Assembly: GCA_963837635.1 (NCBI GenBank)
Contig: CAWINY010000003.1
Span: 62,001-126,000, forward strand
DNA from: CAWINY01 sp963837635
GTDB taxonomy: Bacteria > Acidobacteriota > Terriglobia > Terriglobales > Acidobacteriaceae
Direction of reading: 5' to 3'
DNA length: 64,000 nt
Below, one piece after another: positions 32,016-40,096 of this stretch. The position numbers and the translations under genes were made by a program. The notes beneath the pieces are model-generated. The model searched no databases, was not told the origin of the DNA, and worked only from the letters and a program-made list of their open reading frames with translations. Within the stretch, counting starts at the first letter, position 1. The number at the start of each line of letters is the position of its first letter.

Positions 32016-33035
32016 TCACGCGCTTTTCTTCTGCTTGCCTTTGCCCTTTGCGGGACGCACCGGCATGACGCCGAGAGCTTTCTGCGTGGTCACGCCGGCC
32101 AGCGCGGGATCATGCAGAACAGCCACTTCCGGCAGCGTTTGCCTCTTCGTCAAGACCGGCTCGAACAGATCGCCGAACTCATCAACCCGCGCTAAGGCGG
32201 CATTCGAGGGAACGACCAGCAGCTCCGGATCTTGCTCCTTTAGGCACATCTCGACCTCCTTCCAGGTCACCGGGGCCGAGACGGTGGGGCGCTCCTTGGC
32301 GCGCAGGGAATAGACGCAGATCGTGGTCTTGTGCTCGTCGTTCTGGCTCCAGTCCACCAGGACTTTGCCGACGCGCAGCGCCTTCTTCATGTCGCTGACG
32401 ATCAACTCCGGATGTTCCCGCTCGAGCAACTGCGCCAGCACCCTGGCGAAGGATTTGGTGTGCTGGTAGGTGATCGGCTGGTTCAGCGGCACGTAGATTT
32501 GCAGGCCCTTCGAGCCGGAGGTCTTGGCGAAGGCTTCCAGTCCAAGCGCATCGAAGATGCGCCGCACCCACAGGCCGGCCTGACAGCATTGCACGATGTT
32601 CGCCGGCTCGCCCGGATCCAAATCAAACACGATGGTGGTCGGCTCCCCGATCTTTTGCGCCAGCGACAGCGAGACGTGCAACTCCAGGTCAGCGAGATTG
32701 GCGGCCCAGATCAGCGTGGGCAGATCGTTGGCCATGCAGTAGTGCTGCCAGCGGCCGTGGCCTTCGCTCCAGATGGGCGCGGTCTGCACCCACTCCGGGC
32801 GGTGCTTGGGACAGTTCTTCTCATAAAAATGCCCGGCGTTCACCCCCTCCGGATAGCGCTTCATGGTGAGCGGCCGATCCTTCAGGTGCGGCAGCAGCAC
32901 CGGGGCGATGCGCAGGTAATATTCGATAACCTGCGCCTTGGTGAAACCGGCTTCGGGATAGAGCACCTTTTCCAGGTTGGACAGCCGAATCGTGCGGCCC
33001 TGGATTTCGATTTCGTGCTGCTGAGCTACCATCAT
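32016..33035 (-). CDS. LigD-type DNA polymerase/primase domain protein, stand-alone
   Basis: 339 residues from tandem ATGs at 33035/33032. It is the polymerase domain of LigD, an archaeo-eukaryotic primase-type enzyme used in non-homologous end joining. Diagnostic parts are LSNLEKVLYPEAGFTKAQVI near the N-terminus, RPLTMKRYPEGVNAGHFYEK, FDLDPGEPAN with the metal-binding aspartates, KTSGSKGLQIYVPL, and VLVDWSQNDEHKTTICVYSL. No ligase or 3'-phosphoesterase domain is attached and no Ku gene lies in the window, so its partners are elsewhere or it works alone. The C-terminal KGKGKQKKSA tail is basic. Confidence 0.92.
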   Translation of the reverse strand: MMVAQQHEIEIQGRTIRLSNLEKVLYPEAGFTKAQVIEYYLRIAPVLLPHLKDRPLTMKRYPEGVNAGHFYEKNCPKHRPEWVQTAPIWSEGHGRWQHYCMANDLPTLIWAANLADLELHVSLSLAQKIGEPTTIVFDLDPGEPANIVQCCQAGLWVRRIFDALGLEAFAKTSGSKGLQIYVPLNQPITYQHTKSFARVLAQLLEREHPELIVSDMKKALRVGKVLVDWSQNDEHKTTICVYSLRAKERPTVSAPVTWKEVEMCLKEQDPELLVVPSNAALARVDEFGDLFEPVLTKRQTLPEVAVLHDPALAGVTTQKALGVMPVRPAKGKGKQKKSA

Positions 33036-33065
33036 CAAATTGGATGCGCTGAACCGCACGCAATT

Positions 33066-33143
33066 GTAGCGCCGGCGTCTCGCCGGCGGGTCCTTTCGCA
33101 CCAGTGCAGCAGATAGAGCCCGCCGGCGAGACGCCGGCGCTAC
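33066..33143. repeat. Perfect 25-bp inverted repeat element
   Basis: The left arm begins GTAGCGCCGGCGTCTCGCCG (33066-33090); the right arm at 33119-33143 is its exact reverse complement over 25 bases. The spacer is 28 bases. A second copy with a few mismatches is at 38369-38447. Confidence 0.9.
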
Positions 33144-33188
33144 CGTCGTTAACCAACTAAGCCGGGTTGGACCTCATCCAACTGCCGA

Positions 33189-34007
33189 ATGGCCGTCGGC
33201 GACAAACCGTTGCCTGTCAGTTCCTCGGTCACCCCGGCGTTCCCGAAAGAACAGACACTTCTGTTTCGTGGGGTGCTCCGCTTGATGAAGGACCGCAAAG
33301 TCCCCTACGTCATCTCGGGAGCTTTTGCCCTGCATCAGCACACTGGCATCTGGCGCGATACCAAGGATATGGATCTATTTATTCCGCCGGAGGCCGTTCC
33401 CCAGGCGCTCGAGTGCTTGCGCGAGGAAGGCTTTCGTACGGAGGTGCCTGACCCGGTGTGGCTGGCCAAGGCGCACCACGGCGAGTATTTCGTGGACATC
33501 ATCACGGGCATGAGCAACGCCACCATCACCGTGGACATGTCCTGGGTACAACGCGGCAAACCGATTATTGTGCTGGGGGTGCCCTCGCGGGTGCTGGCCG
33601 CCGAAGAGCTGTTCGCCTCCAAGTTGTTCGTGACCCGCCGGGAGCGCTTTGACGGCGCCGATACCTGCCACATTGTCTTCGGCACCAAGGGCCGCATGGA
33701 TTGGGAGCGCGTCCTGCAAATCGCCAGCGAACACTGGGAGATGGTGCTCTGGACGCTGCTGCTTTACGCCTACGTCTACCCGGCGCACACCCACTATGTT
33801 CCGCGCGAGCTCTGGAACCGGCTGCTCGACCGCTTCCGCGAGCAGCTCGATCATGGGCCTACGAATCCGGAATTTCGCGGCAGCCTGATCGACGAAAACA
33901 TGTTCGCCATTGACGTGCGCGAGTGGGGGTTGCACGACATTCTCGAACGCAATCGCGCTCGCCGCGAGCCCAAGATCCCCAGCAAAACACCTCCGCAAGC
34001 GGCGTGA
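33189..34007 (+). CDS. Putative nucleotidyltransferase-fold protein
   Basis: 272 residues, soluble. The part VPYVISGAFALHQHTGIWRD followed by TKDMDLFIPPEAVPQAL has the G-(A/S)-x-A-(8-10)-R-x-T-x-D-x-D layout of the nucleotidyltransferase superfamily, similar to AbiEii-type or minimal nucleotidyltransferases. D-M-D is the putative metal-binding pair. The middle (VDMSWVQRGKPIIVLGVPSR, LAAEELFASKLFVTRRERFD) is also typical: E-E-L-x-x-x-K. The C-terminal third, DWERVLQIASEHWEMVLWTL, is helical. The precise reaction is unknown. The next gene on the same strand is a metallophosphoesterase, but a 220-base nested inverted repeat separates them. Confidence 0.7.
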   Translation: MAVGDKPLPVSSSVTPAFPKEQTLLFRGVLRLMKDRKVPYVISGAFALHQHTGIWRDTKDMDLFIPPEAVPQALECLREEGFRTEVPDPVWLAKAHHGEYFVDIITGMSNATITVDMSWVQRGKPIIVLGVPSRVLAAEELFASKLFVTRRERFDGADTCHIVFGTKGRMDWERVLQIASEHWEMVLWTLLLYAYVYPAHTHYVPRELWNRLLDRFREQLDHGPTNPEFRGSLIDENMFAIDVREWGLHDILERNRARREPKIPSKTPPQAA

Positions 34008-34216
34008 ATCGGGTGATCGGGCGATCGCATCGGAGTGCGCAGCACGGAAGGTTTCAACGCGAAGCCGCTAAGGCGCGAAGAACCAACTGCAAACCTCTTC
34101 GCGTCTTTAGCGTCTTCGCGTTAGATTTTCCTTCGGGCGTCTCCCCGAGGGCGGGCCATCGGGAGATCGCGTAGCTAGCATCTGAATCCGTTGGTCGGAT
34201 GACCCGATCACCCGAT
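34008..34216. repeat. Nested inverted-repeat island
   Basis: The outer arms ATCGGGTGATCGGG (34008-34021) and CCCGATCACCCGAT (34203-34216) are a perfect 14-bp match. Inside, AACGCGAAGCCGCTAAGGCG (34056 on) and CGTCTTTAGCGTCTTCGCGTT (ending 34122) form an imperfect 25-bp stem. The CGAAGCCGCTAA type also occurs near 47985 and 49490. Confidence 0.75.
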
Positions 34217-34228
34217 GGCCGATTCGTT

Positions 34229-34936
34229 ATGAGGATTGCCGCGCTCGCCGACCTGCACTACTCGCCGCAACGGTACGATGTTATCCGTGAACAGATGGGC
34301 CGACTGCCGCACGAAGCCGACGTGGTGGTGCTGGCCGGCGATCTCACCAACTTCGGCAAGCCCTCGGAGATGGAATCGCTGCTCAACTCGCTGTTGAAGG
34401 TGCGCATCCCGATTATCGCCGTCCTCGGCAATCACGACTATGAGAGCGGCCACGAAGACGAGCTGATGCAGATGATGGCCGAGGCGGGACTCAAGGTCCT
34501 CGACGGCACCGGATACGAACGGGAGAACGTCGGCTTCGCTGGAACCAAGGGGTTTCTGGGCGGCTTCGGTCGCGGCGTGCTGACCGCCTTCGGCGAAAAG
34601 GAGGTCAAAGCATTCGTGCAGGCCGCCATCAACGAATGCCTGAAGCTGGAGCGCGCGCTCTTCCAGTTGCGCGCCCCCAAGCGGGTGGTCGTGGTCCACT
34701 ACTCGCCGGTCGCGGCTACCGTGGTTGGCGAATCGCCCGAGATTTACCCTTATCTCGGCACGTCCCGAATGATGGAGGTCATCGACCGCCACGGCGCCGA
34801 TCTCGTCCTGCACGGACATGCGCACCATGGCGTACCGGACGGAAAAACCATGGCAGGAATTCCGGTGCACAACGTCGCGCTCCCTCTCATTCAGCACCAG
34901 GACCCCAAGGCAGCCTACCGGCTGTTCGATATTTAG
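34229..34936 (+). CDS. Metallophosphoesterase
   Basis: 235 residues from ATG 34229, where the calcineurin-like fold begins: MRIAALADLHYSPQRY (Asp-x-His), VVLAGDLTNFGKPSE (Gly-Asp), VLGNHDYE (Gly-Asn-His-Asp) and LVLHGHAHHGV (Gly-His-x-His). All five metal-binding blocks are present, so it is likely active. Relatives hydrolyse phosphodiesters or phosphomonoesters, and the substrate is not predictable. The ORF upstream of 34229 reads into repeat DNA and is discarded. Confidence 0.88.
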   Translation: MRIAALADLHYSPQRYDVIREQMGRLPHEADVVVLAGDLTNFGKPSEMESLLNSLLKVRIPIIAVLGNHDYESGHEDELMQMMAEAGLKVLDGTGYERENVGFAGTKGFLGGFGRGVLTAFGEKEVKAFVQAAINECLKLERALFQLRAPKRVVVVHYSPVAATVVGESPEIYPYLGTSRMMEVIDRHGADLVLHGHAHHGVPDGKTMAGIPVHNVALPLIQHQDPKAAYRLFDI

Positions 34937-35214
34937 TTGTTAGTCGTTAGTCGTTGGTCGTTGGCTCGCCCGCCTTGAAATTAAGCACGCCTATCGAGGT
35001 TTGCAGAATTCGTGACAACCAGGGGGAATTGTCATTTCGCACGCGATGAGCGAGGACGCAGGCCAGAGCGCCGAGGCAAGCGCGGGAGCCGTCGGCTGCA
35101 AACGAACTCGGTTGCTAACGAGCCAACGACTAACGACCAATGACTAATGACCGCCCAGCAGTTTGACAACCCACCTCGCGCCCGCCTACATTCGCTAGTT
35201 CTTGTGGAGGTCTG
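34937..35214. repeat. Intergenic repeat cluster (GTTAGTCGTTGGTCGTTGGC type)
   Basis: TAGTCGTTAGTCGTTGGTCG directly after 34936 is mirrored by GCCAACGACTAACGACCAAT near 35122. Between them are GTCATTTCGCACGCGATGAG-type sequences. The next gene's ribosome binding site (GTGGAGG) closes the region. Confidence 0.65.
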
Positions 35215-36834
35215 ATGAGACGCATCCTCTTCCAGTTCAGCATTGTGCTGATTGTGCTTTGTTCTCTCGCTTCGGGACAGCCGCCAGCAACCACGCCCCA
35301 AGCCGGGGACGAACAGCAGCGCATGCTGGCCGACTTCGAAAAGCGCACCACGGTACACAAGCTGGCCAATGGGTTGACCGTTGTCATCTGCGAACGGCAT
35401 GAGGCGCCGGTGTTCTCGTTTTTCACGCTGGTGGACGCCGGTTCGGTGCAGGACCCGAAGGACGAATCCGGCTTGGCGCACATGTTCGAACACATGGCGT
35501 TCAAGGGTACCGACACGATCGGCACCACCAACTATCCCGCCGAAAAGCAGATCCTGGCCAAGCTTGAAGTTGCCTACAAGGCATACGACGATGCCCGCCA
35601 TCAGGCCGTCAATCGCGACGAGGCCAAGATCAAGCGCCTGCAAAAAGAATGGCAGAACCTGGTCGCCCAGGCCGAGCGCTACGTGGTAAAGAACGAGTTT
35701 GGCGAGATGGTGGAAAAAAACGGTGGCGTGGGCATGAACGCCTCCACTGCCGAAGACGATACGACGTACTTCTATTCGTTTCCGGTGAACCGCTTCGAGC
35801 TGTGGGCGTTTCTCGAATCCGACCGCTTTCTGCATCCGGTGATGCGCGAGTTCTACAAGGAGCGGGACGTCGTCATCGAAGAGCGCCGCATGCGCGTGGA
35901 CAGCCAGCCGGTGGGCCGGCTGGTCGAGCAGTTCACCTCGCAGGCCTTCGAGGCGCACCCGTACCATAATCCCGGCATCGGCTGGTACTCCGACCTGACT
36001 TCCTTCTCCGCCACCGATGCCAAGCACTTCTTCGACACCTATTACGTTCCGGCCAACATGACGATTGCCGTGGTCGGCGATGTCAAGCCGGCGCAGGTGA
36101 TGCCGGCCATCGAAAAGTATTTTGGCCGCTTGCCGGCGCGGCCCAAGCCGGCGGATTTCAGCACCGTCGAGCCGCCGCAGAATTCGGAGCGCCGGGTGGT
36201 GCTGCATGATCCCTCGCAGCCCTTTTACCTGGAGGGCTATCACCGGCCGGCATTCAACGATGCGGACGACGCGGTTTACGACGTCATCTCGGACCTGCTC
36301 TCTAGTGGCCGCACCTCGCGCCTGTATCGCGCGCTGGTGCGCGATCAGCGGATCGCCGCCTACGCCGCCGGATTCAGCGGCCTGCCCGGATCGAAGTATC
36401 CGCACCTGTACGCTTTCTACGCCGTGCCCATCCCGGGGCACACTCCCGCAGAGCTGGAAAAAGCGATTCACCAGCAGATCGAGCTGCTCAAGACCCAGGA
36501 TGTCACCGACGACGAACTCAAGATGGTGAAGACCCGCGCCAAGGCTGACCTGATCCGCAGCCTGGGCAGCAACAGCGGGCTCGCCAGCGAGCTGAGCATC
36601 GATCAGGCGCGTTACGGCGACTGGCGCGAGTTGTTTCGGCAAGTGGAGCGCATCGACAAGGTGAGCAAGGCCGATATCCGCCGGGTCGCCAACAAGACCT
36701 TCAACGAGCCGAATCGCACCATAGGCATCATCGAAACCATCCCGCCAGCCGCGCCCCCGGGAGCACCGCAACGGCAGAGTGAAGCAGCACCGCAAGAACA
36801 ACAACCAGAAGCAGCTCCGGAAGGGGAGAAGTGA
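35215..36834 (+). CDS. M16-family zinc peptidase, catalytic subunit
   Basis: 539 residues with a signal peptide (RRILFQFSIVLIVLCSLASG). The inverted zinc motif H-x-x-E-H is present at residues 89-93 (GLAHMFEHMAFKGT), so this is the active member of an M16B pair. There is an unusual lysine/glutamate-rich insertion between the zinc motif and NASTAEDDTTYFYSFPVNRF. The later half has the second M16 domain (VVGDVKPAQVMPAIEKYFGR). The next gene overlaps by three bases and codes for the non-catalytic partner. Likely periplasmic, degrading peptides. Confidence 0.92.
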   Translation: MRRILFQFSIVLIVLCSLASGQPPATTPQAGDEQQRMLADFEKRTTVHKLANGLTVVICERHEAPVFSFFTLVDAGSVQDPKDESGLAHMFEHMAFKGTDTIGTTNYPAEKQILAKLEVAYKAYDDARHQAVNRDEAKIKRLQKEWQNLVAQAERYVVKNEFGEMVEKNGGVGMNASTAEDDTTYFYSFPVNRFELWAFLESDRFLHPVMREFYKERDVVIEERRMRVDSQPVGRLVEQFTSQAFEAHPYHNPGIGWYSDLTSFSATDAKHFFDTYYVPANMTIAVVGDVKPAQVMPAIEKYFGRLPARPKPADFSTVEPPQNSERRVVLHDPSQPFYLEGYHRPAFNDADDAVYDVISDLLSSGRTSRLYRALVRDQRIAAYAAGFSGLPGSKYPHLYAFYAVPIPGHTPAELEKAIHQQIELLKTQDVTDDELKMVKTRAKADLIRSLGSNSGLASELSIDQARYGDWRELFRQVERIDKVSKADIRRVANKTFNEPNRTIGIIETIPPAAPPGAPQRQSEAAPQEQQPEAAPEGEK

Positions 36835-38372
36835 TGCGTACACAACCGAAAGCCTTGGCCGCTGTCCTGCTGATGCTCAGCCTGGTGTCGCTTGCGCAGA
36901 CCGGCAAGAAGCCTGTGCCTCGGCAGCCTGAGGTAAAGACCCCGGAAGCCGCAGCGGCGAACCGCCCCGAGCCGTGGGCCAAGATCGCCATCCCGCCGCT
37001 GCCCGCGTTTCATCCCCAGCAGCCCACGCGCATCGAGCTCTCCAACGGGATGATTCTGTTTCTTCAGGAAGACCATGAGCTGCCACTGATTCAGTTGACA
37101 GCGCGCATCCGCGGCGGCTCACGGACAGAGCCCGCGGATAAGATTGGATTGGCTGACATCTACGGCGAGGTTTGGCGCACCGGCGGGACCACCAGCAAAA
37201 CCGGCGATCAACTCGACGACTATCTCGAAGCCCGAGCCGCCAAGGTTGAAACCGACGGCGCCAGCGATTCCACGGTTATCAGCCTCGACTGTCTAAAAGA
37301 CGATTTCGACGACGTGTTCGCTGTTTTCATGGAAGTGTTGCAACACCCTGAATTCCGCCAGGTCAAGATCGAGCTCGCCAAGCGTCAGGCTTACACCGGC
37401 ATCGCCCGCCGCAACGACGACATCGAGTCCATCTCCGGCCGCGAGAGCGCCTTCCTCGCCTATGGCAAAACCAATCCCTACGTCCGGATTGCCGAGTATG
37501 CGACGATCACGGCGATTACCCGCGACGATCTCATCCAATGGCATAACCGGTACGTTTTTCCGAATAACATGATCCTCGGCGTCTCGGGCGACTTCGACCC
37601 GAAGCAGATGGAGGCGCGACTGCGCCAGGCGTTCGAGCCCATGGCGCGCGGCCCGCAAGCCATGCCGCCTGAGATCGCTTTCAACGCGGCCAAACCCGGT
37701 CTGTATTTTGTCGCCAAAGAGGACGTGAACCAGAGCGACATCCGCATGGTCGGCCTGGGTGTCGAGCGCAAGAATCCCGACTACTACGCCCTGACGGTGA
37801 TGAACGAGGTGCTGGGCGGGGGCTTCTCCTCGCGCCTGTTCAAGAATATCCGAACCCGGCAGGGACTGGCCTACGAGGTGGGCGGCGGCATCGGAACCGC
37901 GTGGGACCATCCCGGCATGGCCGTTTTTGACGCCGGCACGAAGAGTGCCACCACGGCGGAAACCATAACTGCCTTGAACAAGGAAATCGCCGGCATGGTG
38001 TCGCAACCGGCCACCGAAGCCGAGATCCAGCGCGCCAAGGACTCCATCCTGAATGGTTTCGTCTTCCGCTACGACACGCCGGAAAAAGTGCTGCGCGAGC
38101 GCATGGCCTACGAGTTCTACGGCTATCCCGCGGATTTCCTGGAGCGCTTCCGCGCCGGCATCGAGAAGATCACGCCCGCCGATGTGGAGCGCGTCGCCAA
38201 GAAGTATCTCCACCCGGAGACTATGCCGGTGCTGGTCGTCGGCGATTCCGCCGAGGTGCAGGCGCAGCTGGAAAAGCTCGGCCCAATCACCAAGGTGGAC
38301 ATCAGCATCCCACCGCCGCCCGGCGCGGGCGCCGAGGCCAGTTCATCGGATGCGCGGGATTCGAAGCAGTAG
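36834..38372 (+). CDS. M16-family peptidase, non-catalytic partner
   Basis: About 512 residues beginning MRTQPKALAAVLLMLSLVSL (signal peptide). The fold is that of M16, but where the active subunit has HxxEH this one reads IGLADIYGEVWRTGGTTSK, so it cannot bind zinc. It keeps the Arg/Tyr substrate-contact region typical of such partners (SSRLFKNIRTRQGLAYEVGG). Start and stop overlap with the preceding gene (TGATG), meaning tight 1:1 production. Its own stop codon TAG (38370-38372) is contributed by an inverted-repeat element that begins at 38369, so the native C-terminus may have been altered. Confidence 0.9.
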   Translation: MRTQPKALAAVLLMLSLVSLAQTGKKPVPRQPEVKTPEAAAANRPEPWAKIAIPPLPAFHPQQPTRIELSNGMILFLQEDHELPLIQLTARIRGGSRTEPADKIGLADIYGEVWRTGGTTSKTGDQLDDYLEARAAKVETDGASDSTVISLDCLKDDFDDVFAVFMEVLQHPEFRQVKIELAKRQAYTGIARRNDDIESISGRESAFLAYGKTNPYVRIAEYATITAITRDDLIQWHNRYVFPNNMILGVSGDFDPKQMEARLRQAFEPMARGPQAMPPEIAFNAAKPGLYFVAKEDVNQSDIRMVGLGVERKNPDYYALTVMNEVLGGGFSSRLFKNIRTRQGLAYEVGGGIGTAWDHPGMAVFDAGTKSATTAETITALNKEIAGMVSQPATEAEIQRAKDSILNGFVFRYDTPEKVLRERMAYEFYGYPADFLERFRAGIEKITPADVERVAKKYLHPETMPVLVVGDSAEVQAQLEKLGPITKVDISIPPPPGAGAEASSSDARDSKQ

Positions 38373-38447
38373 CGCTGGCGTCTCGCCGGCGGGATACTCT
38401 AACCTTGGTGCTGCATGCAGATCCCGCTGGCGAGACGCCGTCGCTAC
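38369..38447. repeat. 25-bp inverted repeat element, second copy
   Basis: The left arm at 38369-38393 begins GTAGCGCTGGCGTCTCGCCG; the right arm at 38423-38447 ends GAGACGCCGTCGCTAC. It is homologous to 33066-33143, with a few mismatches and a 29-base spacer. The stop codon of the preceding gene is inside the left arm. Confidence 0.85.
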
Positions 38448-38674
38448 GAGGAGCAGCGTGCACAAGCAAGGGAGAAAAAGCTGATATGGTGCAGCCCTGC
38501 CCTGGCACGTATGCTTTACGTCGTCATCTTGAACCCAAACAGACATCCATGGCTCAGCACGCTTAAGGGCGTTACGGTGGGCCAAAGGGCATCCCATGCG
38601 GGATGGTCTTTCTATTGGGCGGCGCTACCCCCTGTGGAAATCCAAACTGCACCACTACCTACGATTCATGGCTC
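38448..38674. other. Spacer upstream of lexA
   Basis: About 225 bases with no gene or clear repeat. It presumably holds operators for lexA, but I could not identify a repeated or palindromic LexA box. Confidence 0.35.
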
Positions 38675-38703
38675 TTGACATTTCGCCTTTTATTCGCTAA
38701 CAA
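38675..38703 (+). promoter_or_regulatory. lexA promoter with near-leaderless start
   Basis: TTGACA (38675-38680), 17-base spacer, TAACAA (38698-38703). Transcription would begin at about 38709-38711, which is the ATG of lexA itself, so the mRNA is predicted to have almost no leader. No ribosome binding site is visible before the ATG. Confidence 0.65.
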
Positions 38704-38710
38704 TTTCGGC

Positions 38711-39322
38711 ATGGCACTGACACGGCGGCAGCGGCAGGTATACGATTTCATCGCCGAATTCGTGCAGTCGCATGGCTACTCGCCCAGCTTCGAGGAAATC
38801 GGGGCGGGGCTGGGACTCAGTTCGCTGGCGACCGTGCACAAGCACATCACCAACCTGGAAACGAAAGGCCTGCTGAAGCGGGATTACAACCGCAGCCGCT
38901 CGATCGACGTGCTGCCTCCGCGCGGCAAACTGAAGCAGGCGATGGCGCCCGGCGTCCTTCCGCTGTTGGGTCGCATCGCGGCAGGTCAGCCCTTGGAAGC
39001 GGTCGAGAACCCGGAATCGATCTCTCTGGCCGACTTCACGCGCTCCAAGGACGTGTTCGTGCTCGAGGTGCGCGGCGATTCCATGCAAGACGAACACATC
39101 CTCAACGGAGATTACGTCATGGTGGAGCGCGGCAGCCGCGCCAACAACGGCGAGATCGTGGTGGCTCTGGTGGGCGGCTCGGAAGCAACCCTGAAACGCA
39201 TCTACCTGGAGGGGGAGCAGGTGCGCCTGCAGCCCTCGAATGCGGCCATGCCGCCTATTCTGGTTCGGGCCAAAGATGTTCAGGTGCAAGGCCGGGTGAT
39301 TGGAGTACTCAGGAAATACTGA
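38711..39322 (+). CDS. lexA: SOS repressor LexA
   Basis: 203 residues. The winged-helix DNA-binding domain opens ALTRRQRQVYDFIAEFVQSH and reads GLGLSSLATVHKHITNLETK. The self-cleavage site is Ala91-Gly92 (IAAGQPLEA). The protease dyad is Ser124 (RGDSMQDEHI) and Lys162 (GSEATLKRIYL). Everything needed for RecA-stimulated autocleavage is present. The ATG at 38711 is chosen by family alignment and by the promoter directly before it; the frame upstream is not LexA. It is a single-gene unit. recX, a likely target, lies 28 kb away in this window. Confidence 0.97.
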   Translation: MALTRRQRQVYDFIAEFVQSHGYSPSFEEIGAGLGLSSLATVHKHITNLETKGLLKRDYNRSRSIDVLPPRGKLKQAMAPGVLPLLGRIAAGQPLEAVENPESISLADFTRSKDVFVLEVRGDSMQDEHILNGDYVMVERGSRANNGEIVVALVGGSEATLKRIYLEGEQVRLQPSNAAMPPILVRAKDVQVQGRVIGVLRKY

Positions 39323-39540
39323 AGAACATGAAGCAAATTGCCCGCTTCGCTCCCAGAATTGGCATAGGGATGCGGGGACCCACTCCATCCTTTGGGGGGC
39401 CACCCCTCCGGGGCTGAACCCAAACCAACCGCTGTGTTCGACCTCGGTAAGATCCCACGGTCATGAGAAACTCGGAATGGCAACCTGATTGATGCGTAGG
39501 GCTGCTTTCCGGCGAGCGATATCACCATGAATTGTAAGGA

Positions 39541-39567
39541 AAAAGCCCTCACCCTTGGCGAGGGCTT
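39541..39567 (-). terminator. Terminator after trxA
   Basis: On the minus strand AAGCCCTC and GAGGGCTT form an 8-bp stem (39543-39550 with 39560-39567) followed by TTTTCC. It lies ten bases after the trxA stop. Confidence 0.85.
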
Positions 39568-39576
39568 GGCAGGCGT

Positions 39577-39906
39577 TTAGACCAGCTTATCGATGGCCTT
39601 CTGAATGGTTTCCTTCTGCACGAAGCCGACGATCTGCTCGGCTACCTTGCCACCCTTAAACAGCAGCAGGGTGGGGATGCCGCGGATGCCATAGCGCTGC
39701 GGGGTAGCAGGATTGCTGTCCACATCCATCTTGGCGACCTTCACTTTACCGTTATTGGCAGTGGCCACCTCATCGACAATCGGGGCCAAGGCGCGGCAGG
39801 GACCGCACCAAGCTGCCCAGAAATCCACCATGACCGGTTCCGGCGACTGCAGAACGGATTGTTCAAAAGTGGCGTCGGTGACTTCCAGAATCAAATCGCT
39901 TGCCAT
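39577..39906 (-). CDS. trxA: Thioredoxin
   Basis: 109 residues, cytoplasmic. The active site is WCGPC in VDFWAAWCGPCRALAPIV; the cis-proline lies in YGIRGIPTLLLFKGG, and the buried Lys/Asp arrangement is normal. It reduces disulfides in ribonucleotide reductase and other partners. It stands alone, with a clear terminator, and is divergent from the 40097 gene. Confidence 0.97.
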   Translation of the reverse strand: MASDLILEVTDATFEQSVLQSPEPVMVDFWAAWCGPCRALAPIVDEVATANNGKVKVAKMDVDSNPATPQRYGIRGIPTLLLFKGGKVAEQIVGFVQKETIQKAIDKLV

Positions 39907-40096
39907 TATTCCTCATTCCTCCAGAGTTGCGGCTGGCCCCGGGTTACATCCCAACCAACATTCACGCTTGTTGGTCCCTTGGCGCTGGGCAAGTAGCTGG
40001 TCTGTTTATCGTAACATTCCCTTCGATGCCGGACTAGCCAGAAGGTAGCAGCTAATCAGCCGCGCGTTACAATCGGCTGATTCGAAGGCTTTCATC

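Noticed and set aside
35032..36843. A 603-codon open frame on the minus strand opposite the first M16 peptidase
   Set aside because: It is the mirror of a clear peptidase gene with signal peptide and HxxEH motif; the antisense protein is His/Val/Arg-rich without family features, a result of GC-rich codon use.
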